From JBHJHK01 sp050330975 (lineage in GTDB: Bacteria > Pseudomonadota > Gammaproteobacteria > Competibacterales > Competibacteraceae), in assembly GCA_050330975.1 (NCBI GenBank), contig JBHJHK010000386.1, positions 1-22,823 of the forward strand: DNA of 22,823 bases. The letters run 5' to 3'. The notes beneath the pieces are model-generated. The model saw nothing but the letters and a program-made list of their open reading frames with translations. It did not search any database and had not been told where the DNA came from. Made by a program: the position numbers and the translations under genes. Positions 15,035 to 21,661 of this stretch are shown here, piece after piece. The first letter of the stretch is position 1. Every line of letters starts with the position of its first letter.

Positions 15035-18000
15035 ATTGAGCCCTCCTCTAGCTCGTCGGTGGGACGCAGTCCACCGAGGTGGGCGTAGAGAATCTGCTGC
15101 TCGGGCTGCAGCTGTAGCAGCTCCGCGATCACCTCATCGTTGAGCCACCCAATGGCACAGAGTCCGATATTGAGGGTTGTGGCCGTGCTCTCCACCAGCT
15201 GCCCCATGGCACCCGCCTCCAACAGCGCAAAGCGCTGGGCCTCTTGACCGTAGAGACGTTGAATGGCGTAGGGTGCCAGGACGAAGAAAAGCGCAAAGCG
15301 ACAAGCCTCAAAGAGGGGTCGGTTGACCAAGGGGCCGTGGATATCGGGATCGAGGCGGGGATCTCTACTCAGGGGAATCAATCGCGCGGCGACGGGGTCG
15401 AGGTAATAGGCGCCGGCCGGCAGGTCCTCTACCCCCTCGCTTTTGACATGACAATAGGTTTGAACGGGGTAAAGCCCCCCCGCCGAACCGTAGCCGTACT
15501 TTGGCTGGCCGGCGATCTGCAGTTGTAAAAGCGGTGCTAGCAGCCCGGAAAAGCCTTCGAAGGGGACGGGTCGGGGGGCGTAGTAGCGCACCGAACGGCG
15601 CGCTTCAAATCTCTCCCCCAGGGCCCTGATATTCAGGGCAGCCGGAGCCAGGGGAACGGCGGGGGGATGGGACTCAAAGCGCCGCAAACCGTGCTGCTCC
15701 ACCCGTAGCCGATCCCGCTCCGCCGGGTCGAACACCACTGCCGACGACTGGGAACGCCGCGCCTGGGGCGTCGCCGTCTCCAACTGAGCCGCTAACCCCG
15801 CCAGGGTGGGATTGCTGAAAAAGCGGGCGAAGTCGGGCCGTATCCCAAAACGCCGTTCCACTTCAGTGGCCAATCGCACCAGATCGATGGAATTGACCCC
15901 CAGGTCGAAGAGATTTTGGTCGGGCTTCGGTAGTGGCAAAGGGATGGTTTCGATAAAAAGTTCTCCCAAAGCCGCCGGAGACGCTGGCTCCGCCGGAGAC
16001 GCTGGCTCCGACGACCTCTCAACAGGTGCTGGGGGCTGAGCAAAGGGATTGGGGAGCTGGGCGCGATCCACTTTGCCGTTGGGGGTAACGGGTAGCGCCT
16101 CGAGCTGTGCGATGCAAACGGGCACCATGTAGTCGGGCAATTCCTCTGCCAACCGCCGGCGCAGCTGCTGGAGATCGAGGACAACCCCAGCCTCTGGGAC
16201 CACAAAAGCGACCAGTCGCCTTCGCTCTGTGGTGCTGCTGCGCCAGGCCAAGGCGTGGGCCGTGCGAATCCCGCCGGTGGCGATGAGTCGCGTTTCAACC
16301 TCACCCGGTTCGATGCGGTGACCATTGACCTTGAGTTGGCTATCCCGCCGTCCCAGCAGTTCGATCTCGCCGTTGGGCAGGTAACGGCCGAGATCACCGG
16401 TGCAAAATAGCCGCTCGCCATTCTGGGGATGGGTTATAAAGGCAGCGGCAGTGAGCTCGGGCTCATCCCAATAGCCCTCGGCCAAGCCCTCGCCACCGAT
16501 GTAGAGATCGCCGACGACCAGATCGGGACAGTCTTGCAAGGCGACGTTCAATACTCGCCAACGCTGGTTGTCCAGTGGCCTGCCATAGGGAATAGAGGGT
16601 CGCCCGCTATCGGCCGGTGTGCATTCGTGGTAGATCGACCAAATCGCCGCCTCGGTGGCACCGCCCAGAGAGGTGACCTGGCAGTTGGGGAAGAGTACTT
16701 TGATGCGATGGGGCAGCCCCACGGGTATCCAGTCGCCGCTCAGCCAACAATGGCGCAGGGGCGGACGCGGTAGCTCGGGATGCTGCTCCAAGTGGGCGAC
16801 CAAGAGCTCCATCAACACCGGTGCCGAGTTCCAGAGAGTCGCGCTCCCAGCCACCATCCGCTCTCGCCAGTGTTCGCAATCGGGACCGCATTGGGGCTCG
16901 GGAAAAACGATTCCCCCCCCGGCGGCGAGTGGGCCAAACAGGTCGTAAATGGCCAGATCAAAAGTAAAGGGGGAAACGGCAAAGAGGCGGTCTTCAGGAC
17001 CTACCTCGAAGCGACGATTCATCGCCTCAAGCGTCGTCCAGACGGCTTGATGACTCACGGCAACACCCTTTGGTGCGCCAGTGGAGCCAGAAGTAAAGAT
17101 GATATAAGCCGGTGGCTGCAGGGGCATTTTTGTCGACGTGACCGAAAGCACTTCAACGCCGTCATCGGTGATCAGATGAGTCGCATGGGCTTTGGCAATG
17201 ACCATTTGCTGGCGAGTCGCGGGCCATTGAGGAGAGATGGGCACGAACGTTCCGCCCGCTGCCAAGATGGCCAGAGTTACCGCTAAACGCCGAGCCGGCT
17301 CCACCACGGCCACGGCCCCTCGCGCCCCGGCGGTAAATCCTCGCGCCATTAGGGTCGCCCGCTGTGCCTCGGCCGCCCTCTGGAGCTCGCCATAACACCA
17401 GTGACCTTGGGGGGTGTCTAGGGCCGGGCTCGTCGGTTGTTGGACTGCCCGCTGCCAAAAAGGCGCGTCGATGGCGCGATGGGTGATGGGCCGTGCGGTG
17501 TCGTTGCTGGCACCATGGCGCTGACGCTGCGCCTCGGGTCGCAGATCGAGCCAGATGGTTTCTAGGATGGGATCTCGAGGGTCTGCAAGGCGCTGTAACA
17601 GACGGTTGAGCGCCGCAAACATGGCTTCTATCACCTCGTCTTCAAAGAGTCCATCGACGAAATCCCAATTGTAGTGCAGCTCTCCGCCCAATTCGTAGAC
17701 TTGCATGTCGAGCCACACCTGGGGAGTCTGGGAAATGCCAAAAATGGGCTTTCCCAGCATCGACTGAGTGAGAATGGAGAGATCTTGTCCCAGTAAACTG
17801 GTGAGCACTACAGGAGCAACTTGGCTGGGACCGACGTTGTGCAGACGCATGAGTTCGCGAACTAGCGCCACCCCCCCGCCAGCACGGTGGGCAATGTCCC
17901 GTCGAAGTTGAGCCTTTAGTGTCCGAGCGAGCTGTCCCAGGGAACACCGCTCGGCGAGGTTGACCTCAAGTAAAATAGTGTCGGCGAAGTCGCCGATGAT

Positions 18001-18978
18001 CTGTCCCACATCAGAGTGAAAGTTGCGCCGCTTGGAGGTAGTGATGTTGATGAGAAAGTCGGAACTTTGGGACCACGCACCGATGACCCTCGCGTAGAGG
18101 GTGACGATTCCCACTGAGGGCGTTATACCGATAGCGTCGAAGCGCTGGCACACCGTAGACCAATCGCCGGCGGAGAGTACAGCTGTCGACCGTTTGAAGC
18201 GCGGTGGCAGGGGATAGGTAGCGCGCAGCGGTAGTGCCGGTGCGAGCGGCATCTTGGAGAGGCGGTCGTACCAGTAGCGACGACTCCTCTCCCTCGTTTT
18301 TCGACGAGTGCGATCGGCTAATACATAATCGCGGAAGTTGGCACCAATAGGAGGCAAAGGCTGCTGGGGGTTGAGATAGTAGTGGTTCCACTCTCGTCCA
18401 AATAGAGCGATGGAAATTGCATCAAACTGCAACAAATTGAAGCTAAAGTGAATGTGAACAACATCGTCTGGTAACAAGGTGGCACGGACATCAAAGAGAG
18501 GCCACTCGCGCCCGTCTTTGATTTGATGACTCATCACTGCCCGGGTTTCTTCGATAACGCGCGCGGCACTGGCGCCGTCACAAGCACATCGCTCAATGCG
18601 ATAGACCATGGGTTCAGGTAGCACCCGCTGTAGACCCGTTTCATCGATGACCATCCGCAACATGTCATGGCGGGCGATGAGATGGTTGAGCGCTGCTTCT
18701 AGGCGATCGAGGTCGAGCCCCACAACGCAAAATTCGTAGTATCCATGACAGCTCACACCTCCCAGTTCCGACTTTAAATTCTGACCCACCCAGTAGGCTT
18801 GTTGAATATCGGTGAGAGGAAATGGCTCGAAACGTTCATCGAAATCGGGGTTGCGAACCACTGGCTCCCTCAATTCTTCAATGTAGCGCATTTTACCATC
18901 CGCGACAAAACCACAAAGTGATACCGATGCTTGAATGGGCCGATCAATCAGCTGCTCGTGTTTTGTTTTATAACCCAT
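15031..18978 (-). CDS. NRPS module Cy-A(Cys-like)-PCP-Ox, predicted thiazole former
   Basis: 1315 residues; GGGTGAG lies just upstream of the ATG. The cyclisation domain (about 50-475) has FPLTDIQQAYWVG, RHDMLR, LPL, and the catalytic Thr393 (PVVLTS) and Asp424 (SQTPQVWLD). The DxxxxD motif reads NLLQFD (181-186), with the first Asp replaced by Asn. The adenylation domain (about 497-980) has FTSGSTGAPKG, TGD and NGKVDR (Lys969). Its pocket residues read by eye as D674 L675 Y678 N717 W745 S747 L771 I779 W780, close to the cysteine code DLYN-x-SLIW. The carrier domain (about 1003-1067) has Ser1030 in LGVNSIDL. The C-terminal FMN oxidase (about 1115-1310) is SagB/nitroreductase-like (RRSVRYY, YGSAGGLYPVQTY). 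No loading domain or thioesterase is present, so the donor arrives in trans and release is by the next protein. Confidence 0.95.
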   Translation of the reverse strand: MGYKTKHEQLIDRPIQASVSLCGFVADGKMRYIEELREPVVRNPDFDERFEPFPLTDIQQAYWVGQNLKSELGGVSCHGYYEFCVVGLDLDRLEAALNHLIARHDMLRMVIDETGLQRVLPEPMVYRIERCACDGASAARVIEETRAVMSHQIKDGREWPLFDVRATLLPDDVVHIHFSFNLLQFDAISIALFGREWNHYYLNPQQPLPPIGANFRDYVLADRTRRKTRERSRRYWYDRLSKMPLAPALPLRATYPLPPRFKRSTAVLSAGDWSTVCQRFDAIGITPSVGIVTLYARVIGAWSQSSDFLINITTSKRRNFHSDVGQIIGDFADTILLEVNLAERCSLGQLARTLKAQLRRDIAHRAGGGVALVRELMRLHNVGPSQVAPVVLTSLLGQDLSILTQSMLGKPIFGISQTPQVWLDMQVYELGGELHYNWDFVDGLFEDEVIEAMFAALNRLLQRLADPRDPILETIWLDLRPEAQRQRHGASNDTARPITHRAIDAPFWQRAVQQPTSPALDTPQGHWCYGELQRAAEAQRATLMARGFTAGARGAVAVVEPARRLAVTLAILAAGGTFVPISPQWPATRQQMVIAKAHATHLITDDGVEVLSVTSTKMPLQPPAYIIFTSGSTGAPKGVAVSHQAVWTTLEAMNRRFEVGPEDRLFAVSPFTFDLAIYDLFGPLAAGGGIVFPEPQCGPDCEHWRERMVAGSATLWNSAPVLMELLVAHLEQHPELPRPPLRHCWLSGDWIPVGLPHRIKVLFPNCQVTSLGGATEAAIWSIYHECTPADSGRPSIPYGRPLDNQRWRVLNVALQDCPDLVVGDLYIGGEGLAEGYWDEPELTAAAFITHPQNGERLFCTGDLGRYLPNGEIELLGRRDSQLKVNGHRIEPGEVETRLIATGGIRTAHALAWRSSTTERRRLVAFVVPEAGVVLDLQQLRRRLAEELPDYMVPVCIAQLEALPVTPNGKVDRAQLPNPFAQPPAPVERSSEPASPAEPASPAALGELFIETIPLPLPKPDQNLFDLGVNSIDLVRLATEVERRFGIRPDFARFFSNPTLAGLAAQLETATPQARRSQSSAVVFDPAERDRLRVEQHGLRRFESHPPAVPLAPAALNIRALGERFEARRSVRYYAPRPVPFEGFSGLLAPLLQLQIAGQPKYGYGSAGGLYPVQTYCHVKSEGVEDLPAGAYYLDPVAARLIPLSRDPRLDPDIHGPLVNRPLFEACRFALFFVLAPYAIQRLYGQEAQRFALLEAGAMGQLVESTATTLNIGLCAIGWLNDEVIAELLQLQPEQQILYAHLGGLRPTDELEEGSI
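15974..16009 (-). repeat. 18-bp tandem direct repeat in A-PCP linker
   Basis: Two exact tandem copies of an 18-base unit (15974-15991 and 15992-16009) encode repeated SPAEPA-type residues in the Pro/Ala-rich linker between the adenylation and carrier domains of the NRPS. Being in frame, copy-number change would only lengthen or shorten the linker. Confidence 0.85.
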
Positions 18979-19876
18979 AACTCACCCGCAGCTCCATTTG
19001 CGCAAGAGTAGTCTCATTCAACACAAAGAAAGCGCAACTGAGACATAAAGTCGTTCGATAGGAAACTGAAACCAAAAAAACACAGGACTAAAAAAATCTA
19101 TCCTTCAACAGATTCTGTCCGCATTCCATCAAACGTGGACCCTCGTTTTAAAATGCGCTACAACGAACCGCAAACCCTTCAAGCATATACGGAGCCCCCT
19201 TATTCCAACGCATCAACCCACCGTTCATTAAATTTACTTTCAACAACATGATTTTTTATCGAATCAATACTTACACTGGTAGCAAAATGTTGATGTTTAC
19301 ACGGTATCATGCTTACTTTGGGAAAACAACGGCATTAGTTCGCAAAAATCAACAGGAGATATCCTTATGCTTTAATATTCTTGAAACACTACTGTAGTAT
19401 GCTTATTCGTTTTTGAAGGTCACTCAGACGTGACTATCAATGACACTTGTATTGCAATACTCGATGCTTCTATTCTTAAACTACTGATAAAACGAAAAAA
19501 CCACAGAGCCGATGCGCTGATTGGCTAGATAAGCGTGATCGAATACTAAAGACACTTCAACGCAGGATTTCCCTTACTTGAAAGTGAGTACCCGCTTGGG
19601 AGGCGAAACGCTGGATTGCCTCAGCCGAATAACCGAGACACAGGATGAGTTAGGCATCAGCGTGGAGCTCGACTAGGCCCCCTGAAGTCCAGGGTGGCGC
19701 CACGTCACCACAGGTCGAGCGGCGCGAGCATTGGCGTTTAGTGGGCTGAGTCTTGTGAACTCACGGGTGGCCTCTGGTGCCGGCGTTCTTTGCAGATGAG
19801 CCCACCCAGAAGCGCTCGTACGAAGGCATCCAATCCAAGTCTTTAGTACTGAGATCGGTCTCGACAGCCACTCCTC
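18979..19876. other. 898-base intergenic region, AT-rich proximal part; no convincing gene
   Basis: This lies between the type II thioesterase stop and the NRPS start. Roughly 18979-19560 is visibly AT-rich with A/T runs, unlike all flanking DNA; 19561-19876 returns to high GC. It probably holds the promoter of the NRPS operon, but I found no -35/-10 pair strong enough to call. Contents seen: two short minus-strand reading frames (19200-19310, 36 residues; 19148-19249, 33 residues) without ribosome sites; a plus-strand AGGAG followed by the two-codon frame ATG CTT TAA (19354-19375); a 12-bp palindrome (19449-19460); a GTCAC-N6-GTGAC repeat (19419-19434); and a short plus-strand carrier-protein-like fragment (19579-19676). 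It may combine a control region with gene remnants. Confidence 0.6.
19449..19460. promoter_or_regulatory. 12-bp perfect palindrome, candidate operator
   Basis: GTATTGCAATAC is its own reverse complement and lies in the AT-rich intergenic region about 470 bases upstream of the NRPS start. It might be a binding site for a dimeric regulator. A palindrome of this size has a fair chance of occurring at random in a region this long. Confidence 0.3.
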
Positions 19877-20626
19877 TCACCTCAGCTGGCGAATGAAGTG
19901 GGTGAGTTCGTTAGCCGCCAGCTCGGGTTGGTCGCGCAGGTAGTGATGGCCACCGGGAAACTCCCTTTGGATCGCACCACCACAAGCAAGGGTTAGCCAG
20001 CCGTTTAAAAGCTGACGGGGTACTGCCTCGTCTCCACTGGCGCCAAAAATGGCTAAGGGCATCTCCAAAGGGCGGGACGGATCACAGCAGTAGCACTCCG
20101 CTGCCTGGAAGTCGGCCCGTAACATGGGCAAATAGTGAATCATCAGTTCTGGGATAACGAGAATCTCGGCGGGAATGGCGCCATAGTGTGCCACCACCGC
20201 CGCGATAAATTGCTGATCTGGCAATCCATGGAGCGAGGAGCCATCGCTTGCGGGATCAGTATAGGGTGCGCGGGAAGCGGAAACCACCAGTCCCAAGGGC
20301 GTGACACCGTAGCGCCGCAAGATGGCATTGACTAATTCATAGGCCACCAGCGCCCCCAAACTGTGGCCCAACAGCACCCAGGGCCGTTCGATCCAGCGAT
20401 CAAAATGAGGCAGGTAGTCGGCGACGTGCTCCTCAACACTCCCCTTCAAAGGCTCGCCCCAGCGGCTTTCGCGCCCTGACGGCACCAGAGGTACGGGTTG
20501 CAGATCAGCGGGTAAATTTTTGATCAATGGACGATAAAAGTTAGCTCCAGCCCCGGCCGGGGGCAGTAGAAAAAGCGTCACGGCGGCCTGGGTATCGAAC
20601 GATACTCGAATGGGGTCACCCTGCAT
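19877..20626 (-). CDS. Type II thioesterase (NRPS/PKS editing, alpha/beta hydrolase)
   Basis: Start is the ATG at 20626 because GGAGG lies about 8 bases upstream; further in-frame starts upstream (ATG, GTG) lack one. The 249-residue length is typical. The N-terminus has LFLLPPAGAGANFYRPL, the nucleophile elbow is GHSLG with Ser89, the probable acid is Asp199 (GASGDEAV), and the His is in FPGGHHYL (about 227). Such stand-alone thioesterases remove wrong or stalled acyl groups from carrier domains and sometimes release products. As the NRPS has no thioesterase domain, this is the only one seen in the window. It is on the same strand as, and upstream of, the biosynthetic operon, separated by about 900 bases, and is probably the first gene of the cluster. 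Confidence 0.92.
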   Translation of the reverse strand: MQGDPIRVSFDTQAAVTLFLLPPAGAGANFYRPLIKNLPADLQPVPLVPSGRESRWGEPLKGSVEEHVADYLPHFDRWIERPWVLLGHSLGALVAYELVNAILRRYGVTPLGLVVSASRAPYTDPASDGSSLHGLPDQQFIAAVVAHYGAIPAEILVIPELMIHYLPMLRADFQAAECYCCDPSRPLEMPLAIFGASGDEAVPRQLLNGWLTLACGGAIQREFPGGHHYLRDQPELAANELTHFIRQLR

Positions 20627-20678
20627 TCGTTTTACCTCCATCTGCGACGCGGTTCCATCTCTTCCCCGCACTTTTTCC

Positions 20679-21434
20679 CTAGCCCCGCCCCACGTAGGGC
20701 ATTTTGGTGGCCATCACCGTCATAAACTGGACGTTGGCCTCCAACGGCAACGAGGCCATGTAGAGCACCCCCTGGACCACGTGCTCCACCCCCATGGTGG
20801 GCTCGGGGGCGGTGCGGCCGTCGGCCTGGGGAACCCCAGTCGACATTTGAGAGGTCATGTCGGTGCTGGCATTGCCGATGTCGATCTGGCCACAGGCGAT
20901 GTTGTAGCGCCGGCCATCGAGGGCAGTGGATTTGGTGAGGCCGGTGATGGCGTGCTTAGTGGCGGTGTTGGGGGGGGAGTGGGGCCGGGGGGCGTGGGCG
21001 GAGATCGAACCGTTGTTGATGATCCGCCCCCCCTGGGGATCTTGGGCCTTCATCAGCCGGAAGGCCTGCTGGGTGCACAAAAAGGGGGCGGTGAGGTTGA
21101 TATCCACCACCGCGCGCCACTGCTCCACGGTGAGCCCTTCTAGGGGTGTGCCACCGGGGCCAAAGGTACCGGCGTTGTTGAACAAAAGATCCAGGCGGCC
21201 AAAGTGTTGGGCGGTTTGGTCGAAGAGATCCACCACCGCCGCGGCATCGGTGAGATCCCCTGGAACCATCAGCGCCTTTTCTGCCGGGACCTTCGCCTTG
21301 GCGACGGTTTCTTCCAGGGCCTCGACGCGGCGGCCGCTCAAGGCGATGCGGTAACCGGCGGCAAACAGCCCCAAGGCGACAGCCCGGCCAATGCCGCTAC
21401 CGGCGCCGGTGATAATGGCGATCTTGGTGGTCAC
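20679..21434 (-). CDS. Short-chain dehydrogenase/reductase lacking the catalytic Tyr
   Basis: The GTG at 21434 gives 251 residues, starting right before the first Rossmann strand (TTKIAIITGAGSGIG). An ATG at 21581 is in frame but would translate through the tRNA gene. The NAD(P)-binding motif TGAGSGIG (9-16), NNAG (86-89), Ser143/145 and Lys160 are present, so it has the classical SDR layout. At the YxxxK site the sequence reads N156-T-A-T-K160: the catalytic Tyr is Asn (codon AAC, one base from TAC), next to a run of eight G on the plus strand. It may be inactive, repurposed, or a sequence error. It lies 52 bases upstream of the thioesterase gene, but family resemblance suggests general metabolism; cluster membership is uncertain. 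Confidence 0.88.
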   Translation of the reverse strand: MTTKIAIITGAGSGIGRAVALGLFAAGYRIALSGRRVEALEETVAKAKVPAEKALMVPGDLTDAAAVVDLFDQTAQHFGRLDLLFNNAGTFGPGGTPLEGLTVEQWRAVVDINLTAPFLCTQQAFRLMKAQDPQGGRIINNGSISAHAPRPHSPPNTATKHAITGLTKSTALDGRRYNIACGQIDIGNASTDMTSQMSTGVPQADGRTAPEPTMGVEHVVQGVLYMASLPLEANVQFMTVMATKMPYVGRG

Positions 21435-21469
21435 AGTTTCTTGGGAATCAAGATATTTGACTTGAAGAG

Positions 21470-21553
21470 TGCCGGGAGCGAGACTCGAACTCGCAAGGTG
21501 TTGCCACCGGTGGATTTTGAGTCCACTGCGTCTACCAGTTCCGCCATCCCGGC
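21470..21553 (-). tRNA. tRNA-Leu (anticodon CAA)
   Basis: An 84-nt class II tRNA. The acceptor stem GCCGGGA pairs with TCCCGGC, with discriminator A at 21470. The D-arm region is TGGCGGAACTGGTAGACGC. The anticodon stem GTGGA/TCCAC carries the loop CTCAAAA, giving anticodon CAA (reads UUG). A long variable arm precedes the T arm with GAGTTCGAGTCTC. The 3' CCA is not encoded (CTC follows). The sequence is close to what I recall for bacterial leuX-type tRNAs. It is divergent from queA. Confidence 0.96.
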
Positions 21554-21579
21554 AGGGGGGGCCTTGCTGAAGATTCGAC

Positions 21580-21608
21580 ATTGTAATGCCTTACCCCCTT
21601 GCTGCCAA
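21580..21608 (-). promoter_or_regulatory. Sigma70-like promoter of tRNA-Leu
   Basis: On the minus strand, TTGGCA (21608-21603), a 17-base spacer and TACAAT (21585-21580) form a near-consensus promoter. The -10 box ends 26 bases before the tRNA 5' end, which fits a short leader. Confidence 0.8.
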
Positions 21609-21613
21609 GGGGG
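21594..21613. repeat. 7-bp inverted repeat covering both -35 boxes
   Basis: CCCCCTT, six bases, AAGGGGG: a perfect inverted repeat that spans the -35 elements of the divergent tRNA and queA promoters. It may be a shared operator, or simply a by-product of the two mirrored -35 boxes. Confidence 0.6.
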
Positions 21614-21627
21614 TCGCTGCTTATAGT
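21599..21627 (+). promoter_or_regulatory. Sigma70-like promoter of queA
   Basis: TTGCTG (21599-21604), a 17-base spacer and TATAGT (21622-21627) lie 34 bases before the queA start, leaving a leader of about 28 bases. The -35 box overlaps that of the divergent tRNA promoter by two bases. Confidence 0.7.
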
Positions 21628-21661
21628 GCTGTCCGTCCCAAGCCTCGAAGGACGGCGCGCC

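Noticed and set aside
18979..19320. Sigma70 promoter for the NRPS, e.g. TTGCGG-N17-TAAAAC near 19150 on the minus strand
   Set aside because: Several weak -35/-10 pairs exist in such AT-rich DNA and none stands out.
19759..19876. Protein-like stretches in the GC-rich part of the intergenic region (minus strand DWMPSYERFWVG, faintly ArsR-like; plus strand VPAFFADEPTQKRSYEG)
   Set aside because: Short, interrupted by stops and on conflicting strands; resemblance too weak to call a pseudogene.
21435..21581. N-terminal extension of the SDR to the ATG at 21581
   Set aside because: It would translate through the tRNA-Leu gene, and the Rossmann fold begins right after the GTG at 21434.
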